Positions 1-10,074 of a DNA stretch of 64,000 nucleotides are shown here, piece by piece (position 1 is the stretch's first letter; each line of letters opens with the position of its first letter). Origin of the DNA: Leptodactylus fallax. Its lineage: Eukaryota; Chordata; Amphibia; Anura; Leptodactylidae. The DNA lies in NCBI GenBank assembly GCA_947044405.1, contig CAMRHE010000646.1, positions 521,001-585,000 on the forward strand. Reading direction: 5' to 3'. Below the pieces are notes generated by a model. It was not told the DNA's origin and made no database searches. It was given only the letters and a program-made list of their open reading frames with translations. The translations under genes were made by a program, and so were the position numbers.

Positions 1-1251
1 GGCCGCTGTAGGGATTTGTAGGTAAAGTTAATCAGTGCTGATCACTAGGATCGCCTCAGTATTTTTGAGAAGGCCGTCCTGATAACAGTGTACATGAGGA
101 CCAGGCACAACCATTTGTCAACAAATATGACCAGTGAAAACCTGCCCGACCCTGCCCCGCTAACACAGCTGCACAGTCTGGGGAAAAACAGGAGATCAAT
201 CTCGTAAAGCAGGAGTTGTAAATGTATTAGAAAATGTTTTCCCTACAGAAGATGGGGTCAGAGGTGAGAGGCGAGGGCCAGGATTCAGAGGTCAGGTTAC
301 ACATGTGGGTCAGAGTTCAGAAATTAAGAGTCAAGATGAGGGTAAGTATTCAGAGATGAGGGTCAGGGGTCAATGATGAGACTTAAAGTTAAGGGTCAGA
401 AGGTCAGGAGTCAAAGTTGAGGTTCAGGTTCAGAGATGTGGATTAGGGGTCAGTCACAGATGGAGATTAGAGGTCAGAGATTAATGTTGGGTGAAAGATT
501 AGAATTTAGGTTCAGAGATGGGGATTAGATGTCAGAGAGGAAGGTCAGTATTCTGAGATGAGGGTCAAAGTTGAGAAATTAGAGTTAAGTGTCTGAAGGT
601 CATAGATGAGGGTTAGAGGTCAAATATGGGAATTAGAGAGATAAGGGTCAAAAGTTTAGAGGTCATAGATGGGGATTAGGAGTCAAAGGTAAGGCTCGGT
701 TTAAGAGATTAGGGTTGGTGGACAGAGATGAGGGTTATGGTACAGAGATAGTGATTAGAGTTTGGAGTTAAGATGTGGAGTATGCTCAGTGAAAAGGAAT
801 AGGGGTCAGAGATTAGGATTAGGGGTCAGAGATGAGGTCCTGTATTAAGTAATAAGCAGTAGGGGTCAGGCTTGAGGATCATAAATAAGGAGTATGGATC
901 AGAGATGAGGGGTAGAGGTCAGACATGAGGGTCACATAAGGTTTAGGGATCAGAGATCAGGGCAGACGTCAGAGATGAGGGTCAGATAAGGAGTAGACAT
1001 CAGAGATGAGGGGTAGAGGTCAGACATGAGGGTCACATAAGGTTTAGGGATCAGACATGAGGGTCACATAAGGTTTAGGGATCAGACATGAGGGTCACAT
1101 AAGGTTTAGGGATCAGAGATGAGGGTCACATAAGGAGTAGACATCAGAGATGAGGGTCACATATGGTTTAAGGATCAGAAATCAAGAGCAGATAATAAGA
1201 CACAGGCATTTGCGCCTAATGGTAAAATAAGAATTTCTGTTCCTTCTGCAG
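1..1251. repeat. Intron with degenerate purine-rich minisatellite
   Basis: This intronic sequence lies upstream of the first visible exon. Bases 1-235 hold nothing I recognise. From about 240 to 1180 the + strand is made of diverged short units around GGTCAGAGATGAGGGT. The youngest part is 1020-1160, where a unit of about 33 bases containing GGGTCACATAAGGTTTAGGG is repeated with few changes. The pyrimidine tract and AG acceptor of exon 1 end at 1251. No coding potential is seen. Confidence 0.7.
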
Positions 1252-1521
1252 AACATCCGGTGGCGGTCCATCAGCCGCTGCACCATAAACCTGCCGCTGT
1301 GGGGGAGACGCTGCGCCTGGAATGTGAGCTGTCCAAGGAAAGTCATGATGTCACCTGGATGAAGGAGAATGAAGTACTGCATGCTGGGAAGAAATACCAG
1401 ATGATCTCTGAGGGGAAGAGACAGATTCTGCTCATCCAAAACTTCACTGCTGAAGACAAAGCAACCTACTCCTGTGTCACTGCCTCAGGCGCCAAGACTT
1501 CCACCACCGTGTCCTTGGGAA
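1252..1521 (+). CDS. OBSCN: OBSCN exon 1 (window numbering): Ig domain
   Basis: This exon encodes one complete I-set immunoglobulin domain. The acceptor is TTCCTTCTGCAG ending at 1251 and the donor is GTAAGT at 1522. It enters in phase 1 (the first two bases complete a codon) and leaves in phase 1, which is the usual arrangement for obscurin and titin Ig exons. Ig hallmarks are the first cysteine in LRLEC, the tryptophan in VTWMKENEV, and the second cysteine in ATYSC preceded by the D-x-A-x-Y pattern (EDKATYSC). It lies immediately N-terminal of the IQ-bearing exon, as in other vertebrate obscurins. Such domains act as protein-protein docking modules along the sarcomere. Confidence 0.93.
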
Positions 1522-1643
1522 GTAAGTCATGGGTATTTTTTAGATTTTTCTTTGTGTTTCCTTGACCAGGACACATCATTGTCTCGGCCATGATGTGAGA
1601 TTCCTGTAATCCACACGTGATGTTTTCTCTCTTTCTTTCCCAG

Positions 1644-3002
1644 TACAAACCATTACGGAGCTGGTAGCTGTACAGGAGATTCTTGGTTTGGCCCAAGAAA
1701 GGACGGATCATGTGGTTGAGGCAGAAGATAGCACACAGCCTAACCTACCCCCAGAAGCTGCTCAGGAAGGAGACCTCCATCTGTTATGGGAAGCGTTTGG
1801 CAAAAAGAGGAGGATGAGCAAGGAGCCCACCTTAGATTCCATCTCCGAAGTCCCTGAAGAAGATGATAAACTCAAACGAAAAAAGGAGGCTGAGCGCCGG
1901 GCAGATTTCTCAGGTTACACCTCTGAAGATGTGGCCAAGACAAGTGAGGCTGACTTCTCAATGACAAGTTCTGATGATGAGTCACGGGCTGGGACGCCAT
2001 CTCTGGTCTCATATCTCAAAAAGGCAGGCCATTCTACCATCACCTATGGAACAAAGGTCCAGACAGTGTCCACCAGCAAGTTCTTCAAGCACTTTGAGAC
2101 CTCAAACTTCGCTGAGGCGAAAGAAGAGAAGAAAACTGAACCCATAAAAGAACCTGACTTGTTGGAAATATTTGATGATGATGACCCAGCCATGGACAAG
2201 GCAGCCATCAAAATTCAGGCGGCGTTCAAAGGTTATAAGGCAAGAAAGGTGATAAAGCAACAGGAGTGTCCTATATTTTCCGAGACCTTCAAAGACCTGT
2301 CTGTGGAGTCGGGAGGAACCGTTCACCTTGAGTGTGTGGCCATCAGTAAGAGTGACATCATAGCTCGATGGATGAAGGACGGTAAGGAGCTGTCTGATGG
2401 TCGTCACTACCACATCGACAATTACCCTGATGGGACTTGCTCACTGATTATCACCGCGGTTGAGCTCCAGGACACGGGTAAATACACATGTGAAGCCTCC
2501 AACAAATTTGGTATGGTGTCCCACAGTGCAAGCCTGGTCGTAAGTGGTGGAGAACCAGAAACTCCCCAAAAGCCGATCCACATCCCACCAAAAGCCTCCA
2601 CAGACAGTGAGACAGAAAGTTCTTCAAGTGACTTGGACGATGCCTTCCGGAAAGCGGGAAGGAGGCTCCATAAGATCTTCAAGTCTAAGTCCTCTCTGGA
2701 AATGTCTGAAGAAGAGCTGTTTGTCAGTGCCGATGAGGGTGATCTGCCTCCTGTAGACCATCAGACCTACCGCGAAGACGACAAGTACATCTACATCAGG
2801 TTTGAGGTTATGTCAGAAGCGTCAATTGCTGCCCACAGATTCCGGGAAATGTTCTCAGCAATGGGAATCAAAGTGAAGATTGACATCCTGGAGCACGGGC
2901 CGAAGAAGATCGAGCTACGTATCATGAAAGTAGAAACTGGACCCACCGAGCAACAAAAACTGGAGGCCAAGCAACAGATGACCTTACTGACATCAGACAC
3001 AG
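1644..3002 (+). CDS. OBSCN: OBSCN exon 2: acidic linker, IQ motif and Ig domain
   Basis: This is the largest exon here (1,359 bp), between acceptor TTCTTTCCCAG (ending 1643) and donor GTCAGG (3003). About 185 residues of charged, serine-rich linker (KRRMSKEPTLDSISEVPEED and TSSDDESRAGTPS) lead to an IQ motif, IQAAFKGYKAR, at 2213-2245; this class of motif binds calmodulin-like proteins. An Ig domain follows at about 2264-2555 with Cys in HLEC, Trp in IARWMKDGKEL and Cys in GKYTCEASNKFG. After it comes an acidic segment (SSSSDLDDAFRKAGRRLHKI) and a conserved region around DDKYIYIRFEVMSEAS. The exon is in phase 1 at both ends. In human obscurin the same string of segments joins directly to the next Ig. 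Confidence 0.95.
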
Positions 3003-3103
3003 GTCAGGGGTGCAATAAGTACATCTAGTCATGTCCGTAACTGGGTGGGAGGGGCTGTGACCACCTCTCAGACATAACATCCATATGTCTCCTCTTATTT
3101 CAG

Positions 3104-3382
3104 CTCCCATCTTTATCACGGAGCTCCAGAACCAGGAGGTACAGGACGGTTACCCCGTCAGTTTTGATTGTGTGGTGATTGGTAAACCGATGCCGACCGT
3201 GCGCTGGTTCAAAGATGGTAAAGTGATAGAAGAAGACGACCATTACATGATCAACGAGGACCAGGAGGGCTGCCACCAGCTCATCATCACTGCCGTGGTG
3301 CCCACTGACATGGGCGTCTACAGGTGTCTGGCTGAGAACAGGATGGGCGTGGCCTCAACCAAGGCGGAGCTTAGGGTGGACT
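3104..3382 (+). CDS. OBSCN: OBSCN exon 3: Ig domain
   Basis: One full Ig domain is flanked by acceptor CTTATTTCAG (ending 3103) and donor GTGAGT (3383). The translation starts with APIFITELQNQEVQDG and contains Cys in SFDCVV, Trp in TVRWFKDGK and Cys in GVYRCLAENRMG, ending at LRVD. The stretch EVQDGYPVSFDCVV is nearly unchanged from mammalian obscurin as I recall it. The exon is in phase 1 at both ends. The intron that follows is about 6.6 kb and is mostly occupied by a DIRS retrotransposon. Confidence 0.95.
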
Positions 3383-3503
3383 GTGAGTAATAGCAGTACT
3401 GTCCCTGACCTGCAGGGGAGCTGTACTGGATGATTCTGGTCCAGAGAGTTGATAAGAGCAGCAGCAGTGTGAAGGGCGAGTGTATGGTACTGGAGCGTTA
3501 TAT
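3383..3503 (+). other. Start of intron 3 before the DIRS element
   Basis: This short unique intronic stretch lies between the exon 3 donor and the left end of the retrotransposon. Nothing else is recognised in it. Confidence 0.6.
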
Positions 3504-3642
3504 TTTCTCGTCTACTTCACTGGGGGACACAGCACCATGGGTATAGACCTGGTCACTAGGAGACAAGACACTAGGAAAAAGCGAAAGCTGTTGGCTCCGC
3601 CTCCTGGCTATACCCTGCCACAGCCACTGTGCATGAATCAGT
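3504..3642 (+). repeat. DIRS left inverted terminal repeat
   Basis: The repeat starts with TTTCTCGTCTACTTCACTGG and runs to GCATGAATCAGT. Bases 3516-3642 pair in inverted orientation with 9246-9372. The outer 12 bases are unique to the left end and reappear, inverted, in the internal complementary region. Confidence 0.85.
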
Positions 3643-4079
3643 ATGAAACCTAGTATCATAGGAGGCAGACACGACCTGACTCAGGTCTTCTGTCTTGCAT
3701 CGTTTTTATTTTTACCTTTCTTTCAGGTGCAGGGGGTAGTCAGCGTGTACGCCACACTAGTCATACCCTCCTGCGGGTGCAGCGCTCTGCAAAAGAGCAG
3801 CCTCGCCGGTCACCCAGTCCCCACTCACCATTCGCCACACCCTGAAAGCGGCCGGAGTACCGGTGACCCCCACTCCCACGTGCGAGGTCCTACCGAGGGG
3901 GTGACCCTGCGGCGCCTGAAGTCGCCAGACTGGTGAGTATGAGAAGAATAGAAGGCTGGTGAGTAAGTTACCTCAGCCCCTCTCCATCTCCCCTTCAGGC
4001 CCTCTCCACCTCCCCTCAGCCCCTCTCAGCCCCTTAGTGCCATTTCCCAGGGGGACAATAGTATGGGTCCTGTTTAGGG

Positions 4080-5700
4080 GGGGCATCACAGGGTTCCCCT
4101 GAACTGGGCCTTAAATCTTAGTAAATAAGCCCCTTTTTTCTGGGGCGTTTTTGGGTTTTCTGGTTGCTCCTACCGAGCGGCCCCCGGTGGGGGGGGCACC
4201 CGGTTCCCCCCCCCGCTCGTGTGGGGACCCCCTTTCCTGGCCCCCCGGTACCTTTTCCCAGGCCTCCGCGGAACCTCCGGAGTTCGCGGTCGCACTGCGC
4301 TGCCGACGGTGCCTCGCAGTCGGCCGCATTCTACGCGAGTCCGAGGCCTGGCCGGGAACTAGGCCGCAACGGGCCCGTCCCTTTCCCGGGCTTTTCTGTT
4401 ACCCAGACTCCACCTAGGGCCTTCCATTGGCCAGGGGGCTGTCCTGGCAAGCCATCCAGCCTGCCCAGTAGCTACTGAGCCTGCATTTACCAGGGGAAGA
4501 GCTTTGCTCTCCTCATATTCTCAATTTATTTATTTCTTGGCTTATTTATTTATTTATTGGCTTGCTGGGACAGCAGGGATTCTTACTCTCCTCCCAGTTC
4601 CCTGGGAGACATTGCACCTGCGGAACCCTTGCTGCAGCAGTTTGTGAGCGGCCATCTTTTGCAGTCTGGTAGGCTAACCCCCTGGGTTACCCCTAATTTT
4701 CTTGGGCTCCCTCTCTCACCCTCTGGCCCCTCTGGTTATGTCACGTTTTTATACGTGCACCCGCTGTATCAAAAACAGTTGCCATGCGGACAGCCCGAGC
4801 CCATGTGCTCTCTCTGCCTTCCGCCTCAGCCAGTCAGTAACCTCCTGGCCCCTCTCCGGTTCTACCATCCCCCGGATTGGGCGGCCTCCCCTAACCTTGG
4901 CCATGGTGTCCTTACCAGACTTAACTAGTCAGTGCTGGAAACTTGGAATGGCTGCTTTCCCAGATCGCCGCTCAGTCGGCTGCTTCTAGGGATCTCCCTG
5001 GACACCCTCATAGTTCCCGTCGCAACTCCAGGAGCCTCAAAAGGGCCAGGAAGTCTTCCTACGGTTCACGGTCCGCCACCCCTTCCTCTGGGTACTCCCC
5101 AGATAGGAACTCAGCTCACGGCTCCACTCTGACAGGCGGATACCTCCCTCCCTCTGCTCGGTCTGTTTAACTGGGGACGCCTCTGACTCCGACTCGGAGC
5201 TTCAGCTAGGCTGATCTATATCTGCTGCTACGCGGGAGTCATCTATGCGATAGAGACCCTACAGATCTCTGAGGACCCGGACTCATCCTCTCAAGTGGAC
5301 ATCTCTTTCTGCCACTGGATGTTTGATATCATCTTGAGGGCACAGTGACTTCTCCCTGGACCATCCTCTGTCTTCGACTAGGAAATCGGACATCCCTTCC
5401 CTTGACCTGTGTGTCTCTAAGTGGAAGGTGAGCTCGGGCAGTTCTGCCAGGCTATGCTGTGACACACGTCTCTAGCTCTCCCTGGCTGGCAATGATGAAC
5501 ATCCGAGGCAAGGGAAGCAGGTTGCTCCAGTGGTGCAATCGGTTAGCGCACGGTACTTATATATCAGTAACTAGTGAGCGCAAGCTGGCCTGTCTTGACA
5601 TCTTGTCAGCGAGCCGCCCCATGTGTCCCTTCCTATCACTAAGAGCCTCCCACGGTGGATCCCATGATAGCTAGGCTCTCCAAGGCTTCTAGTCTGCCTT
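4080..5700 (+). other. DIRS 5' region, GC-rich and mostly non-coding
   Basis: The GC-rich stretch at 4140-4400 and the serine-rich decayed frames up to about 5700 lie between the left terminal repeat and the recognisable polyprotein remnants. By position this is leader plus the start of the gag-like ORF. Open frames are short and overlapping, and I cannot define a start. Confidence 0.45.
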
Positions 5701-6380
5701 CAGCGGACTTTGCCTACCTCAGTGATCCCTCGGAGTGAGATCGGATCGCATCTGTTGTATTGTTTGCAATGCAGAACTGATATATTGCATTGCCCTAAAT
5801 GCTGGCTATTGTATTGCTGCAAGAAGGTGGCTTCCCTCGCCAGGGTGGCCTTCGTAGTGGCTGGTTTCTCCCTGCGGCTCTCCTTCGCTGCCTCTTGGGT
5901 CATCAAGGCCTTCTTTTCCTGGGCCAAACAGCTTCAGTCAAACCTCCCTGATGCAGTTTCCCTCCAGCCGCTCGTCTCTGAGATCCTGAACGCTTCCCAA
6001 TAACTGGAGATGCCTCCCAAATCTGCTGAGGCGGCCGCCAATGCAGTGTTTATCTGCCATACCGTTGGGATCCGTTGTGGAATACTGGGTCCGCCTCCAA
6101 GAAGGTGAACGCAGCCCTTCTCCCTTTCCAGGTCGTCCTGGGCCAAATTTTTTGTTAAGGGCGTCGAGAAGCTTATCCCTGAGGCCACGGGGGAATAGAT
6201 TCTTCCACCCTCAGAGGCGTCCTATGTGTCAGCCGTTCTCCTGCTCCAGAAAGCTTCTTTCAAGTCCAGGCCTCCCTGGCGGCTCTGCACCAGGTCGTCC
6301 AGGTCTTCCTCTTCCTAGCCTCCTCGGCATGAAGTTTTTTTCCCCTCTCTGGGCATCTCAAATGGCGGGACGTCTGGAGC
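5700..6380 (+). pseudogene. DIRS gag-like ORF remnant
   Basis: Fragments resemble the alanine-rich C-terminal half of DIRS gag-like proteins. At 5818-6002 a frame reads through ARVAFVVAGFSLRLSFAASW, and this is followed at about 6135-6200 by a segment ending near FVKGVEKLIPEATGE in another frame. Frame changes and stops (for example TAA at 6001) interrupt it. Assignment rests on position before the reverse transcriptase and on composition, so it is less certain than the downstream domains. Confidence 0.5.
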
Positions 6381-6539
6381 CTGGGCCTGAGAGGCGGTGT
6401 TGTCCGGCAACTCCAGTTTTCGCTGGAGTCTCTTTGCCTTCGCTATGTCGGACAATCCATGCTGTCTCCAATCTCCAGCGGCAGGGAGTCAGCGTCCCTG
6501 TTCCCGTTGCAGAGTGTATCTGGGGTTACTATTCTTACC

Positions 6540-7290
6540 TGTTCTCCATTCGCCTAGAAGGACGGCTTCCTCTGTCCCATCATGGACCTGAAAGGGCTCC
6601 ACAGGTTCTTCCATGCCTGCAGGCTCCGTTGTAGTCTATGCAGTCTGTGGTGGCATCCCTGGAGATGGGCGAATTCTTCGTCCATCTACATCATCGCGCT
6701 GTGCCGTCAGCGGTTTCTTCGTTTTGTGGTGATCCTTGACCTTTCCAGTTGTCTCTCCTCTGCCACCGGGGGTTTTTTCCCTCAGTGATGGCGTCTCTCA
6801 TGGCCATCCTCTGCACCAGAGGTGCTGCCGTGTTTCCAGACTTTGACGACCTCCTGGTGAAGCCCCTCCAGGTCAGACAATCTGACCAGCTTGTGGTTCA
6901 CTTTGGTTGTTCTTCGCCGGTTCTGCTGGCTCATCAATGAGGATGTCTCGTGTCCTCTAAGCACATGGAATCCGGGACATGATCCTCTGCTCGCTCCAGG
7001 TTGTGATTCTCCCTCCGGAGGCCAAGATCCTGAGTGTCCCACCTTCAGAGGTACTCTCCTTGCTGTCTTTGAATCGGCATGTGGGTCCTGCGCACGATCG
7101 CCTCAACCTTCTAGGCTGTACCTTTCATTCACTCTGTCGTTCTCTCCTCTTGAAGATTACGGCCTGCTGGGACAAATCTCCGGACAGCCTCATCTGCTTG
7201 GTTCTCTTTCCACCTTGGTTCACTGAGAGATTCTTTAGTGTATATTCCTCCCCAGGAATTTCTCAAGGGAAGTCCTTCTTCCCCTCTGTT
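6540..7290 (+). pseudogene. DIRS reverse transcriptase remnant
   Basis: Several frames together match the DIRS reverse transcriptase. At 6582 a frame gives MDLKGLHRFF, corresponding to the conserved LDLK-LNRF segment. At 6705-6730 FLRFVVI corresponds to RFLRFAV. At 6838-6860 the catalytic box reads PDFDDLLVK, equivalent to Y-x-D-D-L-L. At about 6960-7010 comes the palm/thumb segment around MEFLGMIL-like residues. At least four frame changes separate these pieces, so the gene is dead. The reaction in an intact element is copying of element RNA into DNA. Confidence 0.75.
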
Positions 7291-8060
7291 GGTAGGTGAT
7301 TCCCACTGCCGCCAATTTCCCCGGCTGGGGAGTGGTCCTCGATGCTTTGATTGTTCAGGGCCTGTGGTCCAGGGCCGATTCCTCCCTCTGGTTCAACCTG
7401 CTGGATCCCAGGGCTATCTTATTTGCCCTTACTCCTTGGACCTCTCTTCTCCAAGGACATCTGTCACAGTCCAGACTGACCTCTCCTCCATGGTCGCCTA
7501 CTTGAACCCTCAGCGTGGCACCAGGAGCCGTGCGGCCTTACTAGAAGCCTCACAATTTCTTCCTTGGGTGGAGCGCCTTGTTCCAGCTCTTTCGGTGGTC
7601 AACCTTTTTTCTGCGTGGACCACTGGGTGGCAGACTACTTGAGTCGAGAAAATATTGCTCCGGTCGAGGGTCGCTTTATCTGCAGATCTTCCATCCACTG
7701 TGCTCCCGCTGTGGTGTGACAAACGTCGTCATTTTTAGCCTCCGCCGGAACCACAAGGTCCCCGGCTAAATTGCCAGGTCTCTGGATCCTCGAGCCATCA
7801 CCGCTGGCGCTCTTGTAAGTTCGGTTTTTCACTTCCTCTTCTCCCTTGAGTCCTCCAGAATCTCAAGACCAAGGGGGTTCAAGCTATCCTGGTGGCACCA
7901 GATTGGCCCTGCCGGGTCTGGTATGTGGATCTCATTTTCCTGTTGGCGGATGCTCCTGGCCTCTTCCTCTGCTGGTCGACCTTCTGTCTCAAGGACTGCT
8001 GTTCCACCCCACCTTGACTCAGCTGCGTTCACGGCGTGGCTGTTCAATCCAAGGTTTGAG
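7290..8060 (+). pseudogene. DIRS RNase H and following conserved region, remnant
   Basis: An RNase H-like start is visible as GWGVVLDALIVQGLWS at about 7324-7372, followed by VQTDLSSMVAYLNPQRGTRS at about 7469-7530 in a different frame. This is the spacing of the RNase H acidic and glycine-rich blocks in DIRS proteins. Further on, VERLVPALSVV, DHWVADYLSRENIAP-like and LYLQIFHPLCSRCGVTNV segments continue the family pattern to about 8050. Frameshifts and stops occur throughout. Confidence 0.7.
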
Positions 8061-8119
8061 GCATTGTGGTTTTTTCGGAGTTTGTTATTCTAACATACTC
8101 AAGGCCCGGAAGTTCCAGA

Positions 8120-9000
8120 TAGCTTAGATCTGCCATCAAACGTGGAAGGCTTACGTCCACCGTTGGAAGAGTAACGATTCTCATCGGATCTTCTCCAGTC
8201 TGGTCTGGATCAAGGTCTTAGTCTTCTTTCTTTTTAAAAGACTTTCCTACAGGAGTGCCACTCTGTGCTCCTTTGGAACCCTTGGATCCGTGGGATCTTA
8301 ACCTCATCTTTAAGGTGCTTCAGGTTCTCCCCTTCGAGCCTATGATATCCCTTTTTTTGCCTTCTGTCCTGGTAGAATGAGTTTCTGGTGGCCATTACCT
8401 CCATCCGCAGGGGTCCCTAATTGGCTGCCTCTTTTTTTTTTCGGCAACCTCCCTTTCTGGTCCTCCACAAGGATAAGGTTTTCCTCTGTCTGCCACAGTC
8501 TTTTTTTCTTAGGGTGTTTTTCCTGCTTCCACTTCGAGGACTTGGTCTTGCCCTCCTTCTGCTCGGTCCTCAGGCGTCCACGTGAGTGCTTGCTCTTCCC
8601 TGCCCGGTTGTTGCCTGGGCAATTTGCATGTATACTGTTCCTCACGGATCCTTTCTCTTGTTCGGTCGCTTTGCTCATTCTCCCTGAGTGCCCTTGCCAG
8701 GGCCTGCCTGCTTCCAGAGCTCCCATCTTCTGATGGCTTTGGTCTGAGATTAGGGAGACCTATCGATTTAAGAGTACGGCTCTGCCTCCCGTGTGACGGC
8801 TCTCTCCTCTAGAGCTGTTGGAGTTCCCGGGGCCTCCGGCATCAGGCTTATGCTTCCCAGGTCTGTGAGTATCCCACTGGGCCTCCATCCTTTTTCTCTA
8901 AGTTTCTCCAGATTCATTCTGTGGCCTCTGCTGATGCCAATTTGGGTTGTAAGTTTCTGGAAGCGGTTGAGTATTACAGGTTTGCATGGCCGTGTTATTC
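8120..9000 (+). pseudogene. DIRS tyrosine recombinase remnant
   Basis: By position and residue pattern this is the integrase of the element. It opens with WKAYVHRWKS at about 8142 and contains VAITSIRRG-like residues at about 8387-8410. At about 8793-8840 VTALSSRAVGVPGASG aligns with the family segment that normally carries the H-x-x-R catalytic pair; here the histidine position reads leucine. The end, around SVASADANLG-like residues at 8920-8945, precedes the internal complementary region. Multiple frameshifts are present. A tyrosine recombinase would insert the circular DNA without target duplication. Confidence 0.65.
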
Positions 9001-9027
9001 CCACCCTCTGGGACTGCTTTAGGACAT

Positions 9028-9126
9028 CCCATGGTGCTGTGTCCCCCAGTGAAGTAGACGAGAAAGTGGGATTTTTGTGTACTCACCGTAAAATCCTTTT
9101 CTCGTTGTATTCACTGGGGGACACAG
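9028..9126 (+). repeat. DIRS internal complementary region
   Basis: Bases 9028-9065 are the reverse complement of the outer left terminal repeat (3504-3542), and 9066-9126 are the reverse complement of the outer right terminal repeat (9356-9416). The junction falls at AGACGAGAAA/GTGGGATTTT. In the DIRS replication model this region templates the element's ends during circle formation. Confidence 0.88.
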
Positions 9127-9245
9127 ATCCCTCCCTTGTTTTTTTCAGTGTTCCTGCCCGAACTGTGTTGGTTCCTTTTTGGGTTCGGGCATTGTTGGTG
9201 GTTGTTGGTTCCTTTGTGTCTCTCTCTCCTACTGCTACGGTACAA

Positions 9246-9416
9246 ACTGATTCATGCACAGTGGCTGTGGCAGGGTATAGCCTGGAGGCGGAGCCAACAG
9301 ATTTTGCTTTTTCCTAGTGTCTTGTCTGCTAGTGACCAGGTCTATACCCATGGTGCTGTGTCCCCCAGTGAATACAACGAGAAAAGGATTTTACGGTGAG
9401 TACACAAAAATCCCAC
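9246..9416 (+). repeat. DIRS right inverted terminal repeat
   Basis: This repeat is inverted relative to 3516-3642 over 9246-9372. The extra outer 44 bases (to TCCCAC at 9416) are specific to the right end and are repeated, inverted, in the internal complementary region. Confidence 0.85.
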
Positions 9417-9978
9417 TATATTACACTATGTGACATCGTAGTATATATCACGTTACATTATATTATAGTTATATCATATCACATTATATTATATCACATT
9501 ACATTATAGTATTTGATATAGTAAGTATAGTATCTTTATTATCGTGTCATATATTATATCACAGTATATCACATTACATTATATTATAGTATCTTACATC
9601 CCAGTATATTTTACTATATCATATTATCGTATCTTATGTAAAGCGCTGTGGAATATGATGGCGCTATATAAGTAAGCATAATAAATAAATAAATATAGTA
9701 TTTTATGTCATTGTAATATCTTATACTGTAAAATCTTATATTACACATTATTTCGTTATAGTATTTTGTATCATATTATAGTATCTTATATTATGACACA
9801 TTATATTATATTACAGTCTATTATGTTTCATTATATCACCTTATAGAATAGTGTATTGTATATTATAGGTAATACTAATTCCAGGGCAGCTGGGATATCC
9901 GCACATGATTGGTCACTTGTAAATATTTGTGCCCAGGAACTCCCCATTGTCTAATGTTTCCTCCTGTCTGTGTTTTAG
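9417..9978. repeat. AT-rich degenerate repeat with L2-like 3' tail; end of intron 3
   Basis: Bases 9417-9860 are AT-rich with diverged units such as ATATTATATCACATTA. At 9634-9695 the sequence AAAGCGCTGTGGAATATG, then GGCGCTATATAAGTAA and AATAAATAAATAAATA, has the form of the 3' tail shared by L2-type LINEs and SINEs that use them. The retrotransposon-tail call is from memory of that motif. The polypyrimidine tract and TTTTAG acceptor of exon 4 follow. Confidence 0.5.
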
Positions 9979-10054
9979 TGACCAGTTCAGACTATGACAC
10001 AGCAGAGGCCACCGAGACCTCGTCCTACTTCAGCGCCCAGGGATATGCATCCAG
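9979..10054 (+). CDS. OBSCN: OBSCN exon 4: inter-Ig linker
   Basis: This 76-bp exon encodes the linker LTSSDYDTAEATETSSYFSA, which is close to the LTSTDYDTAADATESSSYFS linker I recall from mammalian obscurin. The acceptor is TGTGTTTTAG (ending 9978) and the donor is GTAACA (10055). It enters in phase 1 and exits in phase 2; the change is matched by the next exon. A 22-bp minisatellite begins about 20 bases after the donor. Confidence 0.93.
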
Positions 10055-10074
10055 GTAACACCATAACAAATGGT

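Larger units (their letters stand above)
3504..9416 (+). mobile_element. DIRS-type tyrosine-recombinase retrotransposon, decayed
   Basis: This is an element of about 5.9 kb in the same orientation as the host gene. It has inverted terminal repeats (3516-3642 against 9246-9372, only a few mismatches). It also has an internal complementary region at 9028-9126, whose two halves are the reverse complements of the outer left edge (3504-3542) and the outer right edge (9356-9416). This geometry is characteristic of DIRS elements, which replicate through a circular intermediate and integrate with a tyrosine recombinase rather than a DDE integrase. The interior shows decayed gag-like, reverse transcriptase/RNase H and recombinase regions in that order, broken by many frameshifts and stops. 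No target-site duplication is apparent, as expected for this class. It cannot encode functional proteins as read here. Confidence 0.88.

Noticed and set aside
4111..9399. Many small open frames in the DIRS region as separate host genes
   Set aside because: They are fragments and shadows of the decayed retrotransposon; the ones on the minus strand show no family similarity.
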